A stretch of 64,000 nucleotides of DNA from Geothrix sp. (lineage in GTDB: Bacteria; Acidobacteriota; Holophagae; Holophagales; Holophagaceae), in contig JAGRPP010000015.1 in NCBI GenBank assembly GCA_019449415.1, positions 1 to 64,000 of the forward strand. Reading direction: 5' to 3'. The position numbers were made by a program, and so were the translations under genes. This document shows, piece after piece, positions 39,673-48,295 of this stretch. The notes under the pieces are model-generated. The model saw only the letters and a list, made by a program, of their open reading frames with translations, was not told the origin of the DNA and did no database searches. Position 1 is the first letter of the stretch; every line of letters begins with the position of its first letter.

Positions 39673-40634
39673 GCCTGGCTCATCTCCGCCAAGCTCTTGG
39701 CCACGGCCTTCTGCACCTTGTCGGCCACGCGCATGGCTTCCTGGCCCTCTTCCCAGGTGACGCCCTCCTGGCTGTGGCCCAGGCAGGCGGCATGGAAGGC
39801 TTCGATCTCCAGGCGGAGCGGCTCGCCCTCCTCGATATCGGCAGTTTCCGGCTGGACCTCGGGGCCGTCGGGGCCCATGACGAGGCGCAGCAGCTCCAGC
39901 TTCTGGGCGGCGAAGTCGAGGCTGGCGTATTCCTTGTCACCGAAGGCGCGGAGGGTGCGCTCCTTCTTCCGGGCGACGCGGCTGGCGGTGACGGTGGCGA
40001 AGGCGCCGCCCTCGAACTTCAGGCGGGCATTCACCAGGTCGGCGTAGGGCGTGAGCACGGGCACACCCACGGCTTCCACATCGATCACCGGCCGGCCCAC
40101 CAGGGCGCGCAGCAGGTCCAGGTCGTGGATCATCACATCCATGACCACATCGACTTCCAGGCTCCGGGCCGGGAAGGGCGAGACGCGCACGGCTTCGAGG
40201 AAGCGGGGCCTGAAGCCGCGGTCGCGGAGGGCCGTGACGGCGGGGTTGAAGCGCTCCAGGTGGCCCACCTGGGCGACGATGCCGGGCTTGGCGGCGCGGG
40301 CTGCGGCCAGGGCCTTGAGCAGGGCCACGCCTTCATCGAGGGTGGCGGCCAGGGGTTTCTCCATGAGCACATGCTTGCCCGCCTTCAGCGCCTGCAGGCC
40401 GAGGGCATGGTGGAAGCCGGTGGGTGCGGCGATCTGCACGGCATCCACCTCGGCCAGGACCTGCTCCAGCGAGGCGGCCCAGGGCGCCTTGAACTTGGCG
40501 GCGATCTCTGGGCCGCGGACCGGATCGGGATCCACCACCGCCGCCAGGATGGCCTCCGGGGCGGAGGCCGCGATGCGGGCATGGTGCTGACCCAGGTGAC
40601 CCACACCCACGACGGCGACGCGCAGCTTGGCCAT
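39669..40634 (-). CDS. Gfo/Idh/MocA family NAD(P)-dependent oxidoreductase
   Basis: A 321-residue two-domain dehydrogenase. The Rossmann part has VAVVGVGHLGQHHARIAA (about 6-23) and LMEKPLAATLDEG (about 97-109, EKP with the catalytic Lys). The C-terminal domain carries AQVGHLERFNPAV and VVMDVMIHDLDLLRAL. This last combination is characteristic, as I recall, of the subset that includes the lipid A enzyme GnnA (UDP-GlcNAc 3-dehydrogenase), which works with the aminotransferase GnnB. No GnnB is in the window, so that role is a guess. The start at 40634 follows GGAGGA. It is first gene of an operon with the serine hydrolase and SpoIID genes, linked by GTGA and ATGA overlaps. Confidence 0.85.
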   Translation of the reverse strand: MAKLRVAVVGVGHLGQHHARIAASAPEAILAAVVDPDPVRGPEIAAKFKAPWAASLEQVLAEVDAVQIAAPTGFHHALGLQALKAGKHVLMEKPLAATLDEGVALLKALAAARAAKPGIVAQVGHLERFNPAVTALRDRGFRPRFLEAVRVSPFPARSLEVDVVMDVMIHDLDLLRALVGRPVIDVEAVGVPVLTPYADLVNARLKFEGGAFATVTASRVARKKERTLRAFGDKEYASLDFAAQKLELLRLVMGPDGPEVQPETADIEEGEPLRLEIEAFHAACLGHSQEGVTWEEGQEAMRVADKVQKAVAKSLAEMSQA

Positions 40635-40700
40635 GACTTCCTCCTGACCAATCGAGCCTAGCAGGGCTGCTACCCTGGGGTTCTTCTTCACGAGGCCACC

Positions 40701-41171
40701 ATGAATCTCAAGCTCGAAGCCGTGAACCTTGTCCGCTGGCTGCACTTCGTGACCCTCGCCGTGGGGGGGGGCGCTGCCGTGGTGGCCCTGCTCCTGTCGG
40801 GCTTCGAGGAGGGCCGTGAGGACCTCCGTGGCCTAGCTGCCACGGTGTGGTCCAAGGTGGTGGCCTGGTCCTTCCGGTTGGCGCTCGTCGCGGGCATCCT
40901 CATGCTGGTGTTGATGATGCAGGGCGGCCAGAACCCCCTCAAGAACGGCCACTACTTCCACATCAAGCTGCTGCTGGTCTTCGTGCTGGTGGGCCTGTCC
41001 GAAATGACGCCCAAGGCCCTGGCCGCCGGGAAGCGCGGCTCCGCGCTGCTGGCCCTGGTGCTGTTCCTGGCTTCCAGCTTCACGGTCTACAACAAGGCGC
41101 TGTTCGGCGGCCGGCCCCAGTCCGGCCTCGTGATGCCGGTGACCGCGGACACCACCTTCACCACCCGCTGA
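40701..41171 (+). CDS. Hypothetical four-helix membrane protein
   Basis: A 156-residue membrane protein with four hydrophobic segments (about 9-33, 51-72, 87-105 and 113-132) and a short polar tail. RWLHFVTLAVGGGAAVV near the N-terminus and FHIKLLLVFVLVGLSEMTPK in the third helix include His and Arg placed as in CopD/SirB2-like and related heme- or copper-handling membrane families. That relationship is weak and the function unknown. An ACGAGG sequence lies upstream of the ATG. It is followed by the M14 peptidase gene after 3 bases, so the two are probably cotranscribed. Divergent from the oxidoreductase. Confidence 0.65.
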   Translation: MNLKLEAVNLVRWLHFVTLAVGGGAAVVALLLSGFEEGREDLRGLAATVWSKVVAWSFRLALVAGILMLVLMMQGGQNPLKNGHYFHIKLLLVFVLVGLSEMTPKALAAGKRGSALLALVLFLASSFTVYNKALFGGRPQSGLVMPVTADTTFTTR

Positions 41172-41174
41172 ACC

Positions 41175-42824
41175 ATGCGGAACCTGATGTTGGCCCTGGC
41201 GGGGACGGGCCTCCTCGCCGGGTGGCCCGAGACCGTTCCGGAGCGGACCCACCTCCAGCACACCTCCACCGTGGCCGAGGTGCGGGCCTTCATGGAGGAC
41301 CTGCGTCAGCGGGCGTCCGGCCTGGAGCCCTACCGACCCAAGGGCGCGCCCCGCGCCACGGAAACCGGCAAGCCCCTGCTGGCCTGGCGCCTGAAGGGGA
41401 AGGGCCTGGATCCGCTGCGGGTCTATGTGAACGCCAATATCCACGCGGGTGAAGTGGAGGGCAAGGAGGCCATCCAGCAGATCATCCGCGAGCTGCTCCA
41501 GGGGAAGCACCCGGCCCTGCGGCGGAATCTGGACCTGGTGGTGATGCCCGCCTACAACGCCGACGGCACGGATGCCCTGGATCCCGCCATCCGCCCCTGG
41601 CAGCCCAACCCCACGGAAAGCGGCGTGGGCCGGCGCGAGAGCGCGCTGGGGCTCGACCTCAACCGCGACCTCATGAAGGCCGCCGCCCCCAACACGCGCT
41701 GGCTGCTGGCCATGCTGAAGGACTTCGATCCCGCCGCCGTGCTGGACCTGCACACCACCAACGGCAGCACCCACGGCTTCCACCTCACCCACGGACCCGC
41801 CTGCACCCTGGGCGCGGATGAGGCTCTGCTGGCCTTCAACCGGAAGCTGCTGGTGGAGGTGCGCGAGCAGTTGAAGGCCGAAGGCATGCCCACCTACGAC
41901 TACGGTAACTTCGTGCCCTACGGGCCCACGCCGGAGAAACCGCCCACGGCCTGGGAGACCTACGACGCCCACCCCCGGCTGCTGACGAACTATCCCGCCC
42001 TGCGCAACCGACTGGCGGTGCTGTCGGAGAGCTATGTCTACCGCAGCTGGCCGGACCGCATCTCCGACACCCGGCGCTTCGTGCTGGCCTGCCTGGGTTG
42101 GATGGCCGAGCACCGGAGCGAGATCCGAACGCAGATCCAGGAGGCCCAGGCGCGCTGGACCGGTGCATGGGCGAAGGGCTCCGTGGCCCTGCCCCTTTCT
42201 GCGAAGCTGAAGCTGGTCGAACGGGCCGCCTTCGACTGGGTGGATCCCATCCGGGACGAGAAGGGCCGCCTGACGGGTGAGAAGGGGCGCACGCACCTCG
42301 AGCTGCCCAGCTTCGTGGGCTTCGAGGGCCAGGACTTCGTGACGGCCCCCGCCGGCTACCTGGTGGACCCGGCCTTCGCGCCCACGGTGCTGCCTCTGCT
42401 CCAGGCCCATGGTCTGAAGGTGCTGAAGGGGAATGCCAGGCCAAGAGGGCTGGCCGTCCTCCACTTCCAGGAAACCGGCCGGAAGGTGTCCCCCTCGGCC
42501 TACCAGGGGGTCTTCACGCTGGAACTCCAGGGCAGCTGGAAGGCCGAACCCATGCTGAAGAAGCTGCAACAGGTCTGGGCGCCCGCCGACCTGGATCGGG
42601 CCCTCTACATCCCGCTGGATCAGCCCCTGGGCCGCCTGGCCTTCTACCTGCTGGATCCGCGCAGCACCGACAGCCTGGCCTACTGGGGCCTGTTCCACAG
42701 CGCCCTGATCCGCGGAAATGGCATGTGGGGCGAACCGCCGCGCTTCCCCATTCTTGCCGTCGGCCCCGGCGATTCGACTCCGACCCCTACCAAGTCCATG
42801 CCTGCGCCGGTGGCTCAAGAATAA
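41175..42824 (+). CDS. M14 family zinc carboxypeptidase
   Basis: A 549-residue peptidase. A weak N-terminal hydrophobic stretch (LMLALAGTGLLAG) suggests export, though it is short. The M14 zinc motif is NIHAGEVEGKE, with His90 and Glu93 (H-x-x-E), and the third ligand is His193 in LDLHTTNGS. LGLDLNRDLMKAAAPN supplies the substrate Arg/Asn pattern, and VLSESYVY the general-base Glu near residue 281. The remaining 250 residues look like a beta-rich accessory part. This arrangement resembles succinylglutamate desuccinylase-like/M14 proteins found in Acidobacteriota and Bacteroidota, acting on peptides or muropeptides; the substrate is unknown. It ends at a strong hairpin. Confidence 0.82.
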   Translation: MRNLMLALAGTGLLAGWPETVPERTHLQHTSTVAEVRAFMEDLRQRASGLEPYRPKGAPRATETGKPLLAWRLKGKGLDPLRVYVNANIHAGEVEGKEAIQQIIRELLQGKHPALRRNLDLVVMPAYNADGTDALDPAIRPWQPNPTESGVGRRESALGLDLNRDLMKAAAPNTRWLLAMLKDFDPAAVLDLHTTNGSTHGFHLTHGPACTLGADEALLAFNRKLLVEVREQLKAEGMPTYDYGNFVPYGPTPEKPPTAWETYDAHPRLLTNYPALRNRLAVLSESYVYRSWPDRISDTRRFVLACLGWMAEHRSEIRTQIQEAQARWTGAWAKGSVALPLSAKLKLVERAAFDWVDPIRDEKGRLTGEKGRTHLELPSFVGFEGQDFVTAPAGYLVDPAFAPTVLPLLQAHGLKVLKGNARPRGLAVLHFQETGRKVSPSAYQGVFTLELQGSWKAEPMLKKLQQVWAPADLDRALYIPLDQPLGRLAFYLLDPRSTDSLAYWGLFHSALIRGNGMWGEPPRFPILAVGPGDSTPTPTKSMPAPVAQE

Positions 42825-42853
42825 CTCAGGGCGCCGAGAGGCGCCCTGAGTTT
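42823..42853. terminator. Bidirectional terminator between the M14 peptidase gene and yebC
   Basis: AACTCAGGGCGCC (42823-42835) and GGCGCCCTGAGTT (42840-42852) form a perfect 13-bp stem closed by a GAGA loop, followed by T. The stem lies between convergent genes, so it serves both; the left arm overlaps the last base of the peptidase stop codon. Confidence 0.85.
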
Positions 42854-42875
42854 ACTGAAGACCGAAGAACGGGGA

Positions 42876-43610
42876 CTAATCTTCGGGTTCCTCGTAGTCG
42901 GCGTTGTGCCACACATTCTGCACATCGTCGTTGTCCTCGAGCAGATCCACGAGCTTGAGGAAGCTGGTGAGCTTGGAGCCTTCCAGGGCGGTGCTGGTGC
43001 TGGGAGCCATGATGATCTTGGCTTCGATGACGGGCAGCTTGGCGGCGTCCACAGCGGTCTTCACGGCCTCGTAGCTCTCCGGAGAGGTCTTGATGACCCA
43101 GGCTTCGCCCTCATCGTTGATGACATCGTCGGCGCCGGCCTCCAGGGCCACTTCCATGATCTGGTCCTCGGAGACTTCGGGCTCCACCACGATCTGGCCC
43201 TGCTTGGAGAACAGGTAGGCCACGGAACCCATGGCGCCCAGTTCCCCGCCGAACTTGGTGAAGTAGCTGCGGACTTCCGGGGTCGTGCGGTTCTTGTTGT
43301 CGGTCATGGCTTCCACGAGGATGGCCACGCCGCCGGGACCGTAGGCCTCGTAGATCACTTCCTCATAGGTCACGCCTTCCAGTTCGCCGGTGCCCTTCTT
43401 GATGGCGCGTTCCCAGTTGTCCTTGGGCATGTTGCTGCCCTTGGCCTGATCCACGGCCAGGCGCAGGCGCGGGTTGGCGTTCACATCGCCGCCGCCCAGT
43501 CGGGCTGCCACGGTGATCTCCTTGAGGATCTTCGTGAAGACCTTGCCCCGCTTGGCATCCGCGGCGCCTTTCTTGTGCTTGATGGTGGACCATTTGCTGT
43601 GGCCTGACAT
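42876..43610 (-). CDS. yebC: YebC/PmpR family transcription/translation regulator
   Basis: A 244-residue YebC-family protein, a conserved three-domain factor. [20 protein letters not shown] is the invariant N-terminus; [20 protein letters not shown] (about 45-64), then [23 protein letters not shown] (two blocks, about 85-107), and [11 protein letters not shown] follow. The family is described as a DNA-binding regulator and, more recently, as a factor helping ribosomes at difficult proline stretches. The ATG at 43610 follows AAGGAG. No ruvC is next to it, unlike many bacteria, so it appears as a single transcription unit. Confidence 0.94.
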   Translation of the reverse strand: MSGHSKWSTIKHKKGAADAKRGKVFTKILKEITVAARLGGGDVNANPRLRLAVDQAKGSNMPKDNWERAIKKGTGELEGVTYEEVIYEAYGPGGVAILVEAMTDNKNRTTPEVRSYFTKFGGELGAMGSVAYLFSKQGQIVVEPEVSEDQIMEVALEAGADDVINDEGEAWVIKTSPESYEAVKTAVDAAKLPVIEAKIIMAPSTSTALEGSKLTSFLKLVDLLEDNDDVQNVWHNADYEEPED

Positions 43611-43732
43611 GGGGTGTGCTCCTTCAATCGTTCGTGTCGTCCCGTGCAGCAACCGCTTCGCGTTTGCTGAAAAGTAAAAGAGTCATTTCAAGGTCGCGGA
43701 ATCGACGCCAGAGGCGCTTCCGCGGGCAGGTC

Positions 43733-44452
43733 TCAACCTCGCAGCGCCCGACGCGACACCCGGGCGAAGGGCGGGGCCTCCTGGCGGAGCATGGGGCGCT
43801 CGAGGAGGAACTGGTACCACTGCTCACCATAGACCTTCATCTTGAGGGCCTTGCCGTTCTGCAGCAGGTTCCGGTTGGTGATGAGGCGCTCGTCGCCCTT
43901 GCAGATGCCGAGCCCCTGGTTGAGGATCTCGATGGCCCGGTCGCGTTCGCCCATCTCCACCAGCATGTAGGCGTAGACGGCGTAAAGAAGGCTCTCCTTC
44001 TTGCCGGATTTGAGGGCCAGGTCGAAGGTCTCCTTGGCCTTCTTCTTCTCGCCGCGCTTCCACTGGAGGATGCCCAGCATGGCCTTGGCGATGTAGTGCT
44101 GCATGGAGGCCGAGGCCAGGAGCGGCTCGGCCTCCTCGTTCTTCTTGCGGAGGTACTGCACCACGCCGATCTGGCCGTCGATGCTGCCCTTCACGAGGAA
44201 CTGCTTGGAGGAGAACCGGTACCCCTCCTTCATGACCTCGATGGCCTTCTCGAACTGCTGCTTCTTCAGCAGCTCACCGGCACGGGTGAAGATCTTCTCG
44301 AGCTCCTGCTGGACCTTGCGTCCCTGCCAGATGAAGAGACCGGCGCCCGCGAGGATGCCGATGGGCACGCTGATCCAGAGCTTGATGCTCAGCAGGCTGG
44401 ACAGCAGGATCACGGCAAGGGCGGCGCCCAGGCCGAGCAGGAGGTTGATCAC
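43733..44452 (-). CDS. Hypothetical membrane-anchored TPR protein
   Basis: A 239-residue protein. Two hydrophobic segments at the N-terminus (about 3-20 and 25-42) are followed by a soluble helical part with three or four TPR-like helix pairs, such as LLKKQQFEKAIEVMKEGYRF, AKAMLGILQWKRGEKKKAKE and AYMLVEMGERDRAIEILNQG. The family is otherwise unknown; such proteins often scaffold envelope complexes. The start is GTG at 44452 with GGAG 7 bases upstream. It follows ybeY on the same strand after 88 bases. The C-terminal 30 residues are basic and lack TPR features. Confidence 0.7.
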   Translation of the reverse strand: MINLLLGLGAALAVILLSSLLSIKLWISVPIGILAGAGLFIWQGRKVQQELEKIFTRAGELLKKQQFEKAIEVMKEGYRFSSKQFLVKGSIDGQIGVVQYLRKKNEEAEPLLASASMQHYIAKAMLGILQWKRGEKKKAKETFDLALKSGKKESLLYAVYAYMLVEMGERDRAIEILNQGLGICKGDERLITNRNLLQNGKALKMKVYGEQWYQFLLERPMLRQEAPPFARVSRRALRG

Positions 44453-44540
44453 GAAGACTCCGATGGCGCGGCCCGTGGCCGGGCCAAAGGGCCATTTTAT
44501 CGGCCTTCGGGCCCGTTTTCCATGCGGAGCTTTCCGGGAT

Positions 44541-45272
44541 TTACGAGATCACGCCGCTGCGTGACGGGGCCGCCTTCCGCCGACGGACCATCCGCTTCAC
44601 CGGAGGCGGGGCGACGGCCTCCTTCCGGGGCCGGCCGGGACCCCGCTTCGCCGCGACCTCCTTGGGCTTGACCGTCTTGCGGATCTTGACCTTCTTCTCC
44701 TTCTTCACCCGTTCGCGGCGGACCAGGGCCGCGGCGGCCCGGCCGGTGACCACCACGCGGCTGCCGTCCTTGAGCTTCTTGACCTTGCTGCCGGGCTTGC
44801 GGCCCCGCTTGAGGCTCATGGCCAGGGGCTCGACTTCGAGGAGTTCCCGCTCGAGCTGTGCCTGAAGTTCCATCATCTCGCCGTGATCTTTTTCGTGATC
44901 GTAGCCGCAGAGATGGAGGAAGCCGTGGATCACCAGGGTCTCCACTTCACGGCGGCGGCTCACTCCGAATTTCTTGGCCATTTTCTCGGCGGTGGGCAGG
45001 CTGATGACGATGTCGCCAAGGTGCGGGAAGGCGCCCTTCTCCACACTGGAGGGGAAGCTCAGCACATCGGTGGTCATGTTTTTTCCGCGGTGTTCGCGAT
45101 TGAGTTTTCTCATGCCGCGATCATCGACATAAGTCAGCGATACGCCTTGGGATTCCGGAGCGAGGCGATCTCGAAGGCTTTGAAGGAGCTTGCCGAGAGA
45201 CTGCTCGCCGGGCCCGCGCATTTTGCTCCGGCTCGACCAGTCGACCAGAAAGGGCGGATGGTTCTGATTCAT
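44541..45272 (-). CDS. ybeY: Endoribonuclease YbeY with AT-hook-bearing C-terminal extension
   Basis: A 243-residue protein, of which about 1-150 form the YbeY rRNA-processing and quality-control RNase. TTDVLSFP is at 67-74 and HGFLHLCGYDHEKDH at 116-130, with zinc ligands His116, His120 and His126 (H-x3-H-x5-H). Normal YbeY is about 155 residues. Here a Lys/Arg-rich tail (about 152-243) follows and includes KRGPGRPRK (209-217), an exact-looking AT-hook core G-R-P-R. The tail could bind rRNA or minor-groove DNA. ATG at 45272 follows AGGAG. No phoH or era neighbours. The tail codons are GC-rich like the rest, so it does not look like a recent frameshift artefact. Confidence 0.88.
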   Translation of the reverse strand: MNQNHPPFLVDWSSRSKMRGPGEQSLGKLLQSLRDRLAPESQGVSLTYVDDRGMRKLNREHRGKNMTTDVLSFPSSVEKGAFPHLGDIVISLPTAEKMAKKFGVSRRREVETLVIHGFLHLCGYDHEKDHGEMMELQAQLERELLEVEPLAMSLKRGRKPGSKVKKLKDGSRVVVTGRAAAALVRRERVKKEKKVKIRKTVKPKEVAAKRGPGRPRKEAVAPPPVKRMVRRRKAAPSRSGVIS

Positions 45273-45509
45273 AGCCGGCTCCTGTGTAAGATCAATCAAA
45301 GGGGAATCATCATCGGATCTATTGCTCTATCCGTCAATGTCATAATTCTAGATGCAGGAAATGCATCGATGTTGACACCTCAGACAATAGAGTGTTTTTC
45401 GTGTGAAACAAGTTCTAAAAATATCAAAAAGCATTGAATACAAAGAAGAAATAACTCAAATGACAAGAATTCAAGCGAAGGTCACCCGCTTCCCTGGCAT
45501 CCTTGGGGC
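45273..45509. other. AT-rich divergent intergenic region
   Basis: This 237-base gap between divergent ybeY and rsmG is markedly AT-rich, especially 45299-45475, unlike the surrounding coding DNA. It contains a perfect inverted repeat GATGCA-GGAAA-TGCATC (45351-45367) and TTGACA at 45372-45377, which could be a -35 box for rsmG, although no good -10 lies at the right distance. No gene is seen. The rsmG start has no strong ribosome binding site. Confidence 0.5.
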
Positions 45510-46100
45510 ATGGAGCCTCGCCTTCCCGCCGCCCTCAATGCCCCTCTGGGGCGCTTCCTGGTCCTCCTGGACCGTTGGAACCGGACCCATGCCCTGACGG
45601 CCCTGCCCCCGGGCGAGCGCCGGGAGGAACTGCTGCTGGACGCGGCGATTCTCCTGCCCTTCCTGGAGACCCTGCCTCCCGGGGCCCGGGTCGCAGATCT
45701 GGGAACGGGCATGGGTTGCCCGGCGATCGTGCTGGCTTTGGCCCGTCCCGATCTGGAAATCCTCGCCGTCGATGCCTCGACCAAGAAGCTGGCCTTCGTC
45801 CGGCAGGCGGCCCTGGAACTGCCCGTTCCCAACCTGAAGGCCATCCATGGCCGCCTAGAGGAACTGCCCCCCCTGGGTGCGGACCTGGGTACGGCCAAGG
45901 CCCTGGGAGCCCTGGGCCAGCTGGCGGGTTGGTGGGGCCGGCATGGGAAAACCGGGAGCCCCTTCCTGGCCCTCAAGGGACCCGAATGGGCCCATGAGCC
46001 TCTGCCGGGAGGCTGGATGGCCACCCCCCATCCCTACGCGCTCCCCACCCGGGGGCAGCGGGTCGTGGTGGAGCTGAGGCAGGCGGCCCAGCCCTCTTGA
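45510..46100 (+). CDS. rsmG: 16S rRNA (guanine-527-N7)-methyltransferase
   Basis: A 196-residue RsmG/GidB-like methyltransferase that makes m7G527 in 16S rRNA using SAM. The N-terminal part LLDRWNRTHALTAL (about 19-32) is the family's W-N-x-x-x-x-L-T motif. The SAM loop VADLGTGMGCPAIVLAL (about 61-77) and AVDASTKKLAFVRQAALEL are clear. The C-terminal half is shorter and more divergent, with LGTAKALGALGQLAGWW in place of the usual S-R-A motif, so activity is likely but not certain. The ATG at 45510 is assumed. A strong terminator follows directly. It is not beside mnmG, parA or parB, the classic neighbours. Confidence 0.8.
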   Translation: MEPRLPAALNAPLGRFLVLLDRWNRTHALTALPPGERREELLLDAAILLPFLETLPPGARVADLGTGMGCPAIVLALARPDLEILAVDASTKKLAFVRQAALELPVPNLKAIHGRLEELPPLGADLGTAKALGALGQLAGWWGRHGKTGSPFLALKGPEWAHEPLPGGWMATPHPYALPTRGQRVVVELRQAAQPS

Positions 46101-46102
46101 CG

Positions 46103-46134
46103 CTGAAAGGCCCCCGATCCCGGGGGCCTTTCAG
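46103..46134. terminator. Bidirectional terminator between rsmG and the LysM gene
   Basis: CTGAAAGGCCCCCG (46103-46116) and CGGGGGCCTTTCAG (46121-46134) form a perfect 14-bp stem with an ATCC loop; A and T tracts inside the stem ends serve either direction. It separates rsmG from the convergent LysM-domain gene. Confidence 0.87.
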
Positions 46135-46149
46135 GTCTGCGGTTCCAGG

Positions 46150-47316
46150 TCAGCGGGTGAGGGTGTCGCCCATCCGGATCTCTTCGTTGGAGCGCAGCAC
46201 GCGGCAGGTGGCCGTCTGTGCCTCGGTGCGGACCACGATGACCTGGCCCAGGTAGTGGGTGGTGGTCTCCGTGGCGCCCTTCTTGTCGTCATCGGGGCCC
46301 ACGGGGAAGGTCTTCACGCGGACCGCAAGAAGCACATCGCCCACCTTGAGCCCGTCATTGCCGCCCTTGTCCACGATGATCATATCGCCCGCGGCGGTGT
46401 GCTGATGCTCATCCCGGGCGAACACCACGACGGCTGCGCCGGGGGCCACCTTCACTGGATCGCCCGTATCCGTCCGGAGCTGAAGGGGGATGTTCGCCGG
46501 CTCGGTGAAGCGGACGAGGTGGTCGCCCACCTCCACGCCATCGAGGCAGCGCTCGATGGTGGCCACGGACCCCTTGTTCTGGACGGTGATCACGCGGACG
46601 ACGCCCACCTGCTGGACCACATCCCCCAGGTGCCGCTTGGAGGCAGTGGGATGCACGAGCTTGCGGGCCACGGTCTTGAGCACGAGGAAGCGGTCGCCGA
46701 CCTTGACGCCCTGCTCGCTGCCGCCGTTCATGTAGACGGTCTCGCCCTCGAGGAGGAGGCGGCGGTCTTCGCGGCGGTTCGAAGTCAGGGTGAAGGCGCC
46801 CTGGCTCTTGTAGTGGGCCTCGGCACCCTGGGGGGCCAGGAAGGGCAGCTGGATGAAGTCCTGGAAGGCGAAGGCCAGCTCGGGCCGGCGGAGGGCGTTG
46901 GGGTCCAGGCGCCGCTGGTCGGGCTGGAGGTTCGAGACGGAATCGGGGACGGAGCCCGCCGTGGCGACGGCCCGGGTCAGATCGATGATCAGCGGGTCGC
47001 CAGGGTAGATCCAGTGCGGATCCTTGATCCACTGGTTCAGTTCCCAGATCTGCGGCCAGGCGTAGGGGTTGCCCAGGTACTTGCCGGACAGGTCCCACAG
47101 GGTGTCGCCCTTCTGGACGATGTGGGTCCGGGAGCCTTCGGGAACCTTGAGCTCCTTGGGATAATCCCATTTCGAGCTGTGGGTCTCGACCTTGATTGTG
47201 CCAGGGGTGGCTTCCTGGGCATGGAGGCCCGGGGCGAGGGCCAAGGCCACGGCGAGCCCAGGCGCGGCCAAGAGGAAGCGCAGCCGACCGACATGCAGGC
47301 GATAGGGCTGGTGCAT
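46150..47316 (-). CDS. Exported LysM domain protein
   Basis: A 388-residue protein with a signal peptide (cleavage near 33, LHAQ). One LysM domain (about 64-110) reads THIVQKGDTLWDLSGKYLGN and continues to IKDPHWIYPGD, and would bind peptidoglycan. The remainder is mostly beta strands with three repeated segments built around GVKVGDRFLVLK, GVEVGDHLVRF and GLKVGDVLLAV, each with V-G-D at a turn. The sequence resembles other LysM proteins of Acidobacteriota and Deltaproteobacteria lacking a known catalytic domain. A role in wall anchoring is inferred. It is followed on the same strand by nothing; the PfkB kinase gene lies 31 bases upstream. Confidence 0.8.
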   Translation of the reverse strand: MHQPYRLHVGRLRFLLAAPGLAVALALAPGLHAQEATPGTIKVETHSSKWDYPKELKVPEGSRTHIVQKGDTLWDLSGKYLGNPYAWPQIWELNQWIKDPHWIYPGDPLIIDLTRAVATAGSVPDSVSNLQPDQRRLDPNALRRPELAFAFQDFIQLPFLAPQGAEAHYKSQGAFTLTSNRREDRRLLLEGETVYMNGGSEQGVKVGDRFLVLKTVARKLVHPTASKRHLGDVVQQVGVVRVITVQNKGSVATIERCLDGVEVGDHLVRFTEPANIPLQLRTDTGDPVKVAPGAAVVVFARDEHQHTAAGDMIIVDKGGNDGLKVGDVLLAVRVKTFPVGPDDDKKGATETTTHYLGQVIVVRTEAQTATCRVLRSNEEIRMGDTLTR

Positions 47317-47347
47317 CAGGTACCCCCGGAGGATTAGGTGGTGCTGA

Positions 47348-48259
47348 TTATAGGTCTTCGACGCGGATCATATCTGAAAATAATGCCAAGCGGTTGCGGA
47401 CTTCGTCCTGTGTGATCTGCTCCAGGCGCTCGGTGGAGAACTGCTCCACGGTGAAGCTGGCCATGACCGATCCCACCAGGGAGGCATGTTTCAGTGCCGT
47501 CACATCCGTCCGCTCGATCCAGGCCAGATAGCCCAGGAACCCGCCGGCAAAGGTATCCCCGGCCCCGGTGGGATCGAAGACATTCTCCAGGGGGTAGGCA
47601 GGGGCGGCAAAGTGGCCCTCGGGGGTGAACAGGGCCATCCCGTACTCGCCGCGCTTGACCACGAGGATGCGGGGGCCCAGAGCCTGGATCTTCTTGTAGG
47701 CCTTGAGGAGGCTGTGCTCCCGGGTCAGCTCGCGCACCTCGGCATCGTTGACCAGGAGGATGTCCACTTCCTTCAGGACCGCTTCCAGGGCCGGGCGGGC
47801 CCCCCGGATCCAGTAGTTCATGGTGTCCAGGGCGATCCAGCGGGGGCGCTTCGCCATCTGGCGCACTACATCCAGCTGCAGGACCGGGTCGATGTTCCCC
47901 AGGAACAGGTATTGGGATTCCCGGTAGGCCTCGGGCAGATCGGGTTTGAAGTCTGCGAAGACATTGAGATCCGTGGCGAGGGTCTTGGCCTCGTTCAGGT
48001 CATAGCCGTAGGCGCCCTTCCAGTGGAAGCTGAGGCCCTTGACCTTCGAGAGCCCGCCCAGGTCGATGGGCCGGCCGCTGAAGACCCGCATCTGCTCCGG
48101 GCCGAAATCCTCGCCCACCACGGCGACCATGCGCACGGGATGGAAGCGGCTGGCGCTCAGGGAGAAATAGGTCGCCGAGCCCCCGAGGGCATGCTCGCGG
48201 CGCCCGAAGGGCGTCTCCAGATCATCAAAGGCCACACTGCCGACGACCAGCAAGCTCAT
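47348..48259 (-). CDS. PfkB family carbohydrate kinase
   Basis: A 303-residue ribokinase-like sugar or nucleoside kinase. GGSATYFSLSASRF (about 26-39) is the N-terminal substrate motif; NVFDPTGAGDTFAGGFLGYL (in the region about 234-253) carries the anion-hole GAGD with the catalytic Asp. ALDTMNYWI (about 143-151) and LLVNDAEVREL are typical of the family. The substrate cannot be read; similarity to the subgroup with HPVRMVAVVGEDFG recalls adenosine/ribokinase-like enzymes. I start at MSLLVVG (48259), behind GGAG. The Smr gene starts 36 bases beyond, upstream of it on the same strand, so the genes at 46150-49126 may be one unit. Confidence 0.85.
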   Translation of the reverse strand: MSLLVVGSVAFDDLETPFGRREHALGGSATYFSLSASRFHPVRMVAVVGEDFGPEQMRVFSGRPIDLGGLSKVKGLSFHWKGAYGYDLNEAKTLATDLNVFADFKPDLPEAYRESQYLFLGNIDPVLQLDVVRQMAKRPRWIALDTMNYWIRGARPALEAVLKEVDILLVNDAEVRELTREHSLLKAYKKIQALGPRILVVKRGEYGMALFTPEGHFAAPAYPLENVFDPTGAGDTFAGGFLGYLAWIERTDVTALKHASLVGSVMASFTVEQFSTERLEQITQDEVRNRLALFSDMIRVEDL

Positions 48260-48295
48260 CAGAAACACTCCATGTGTGCAGTTCAGGTGCCTGGA

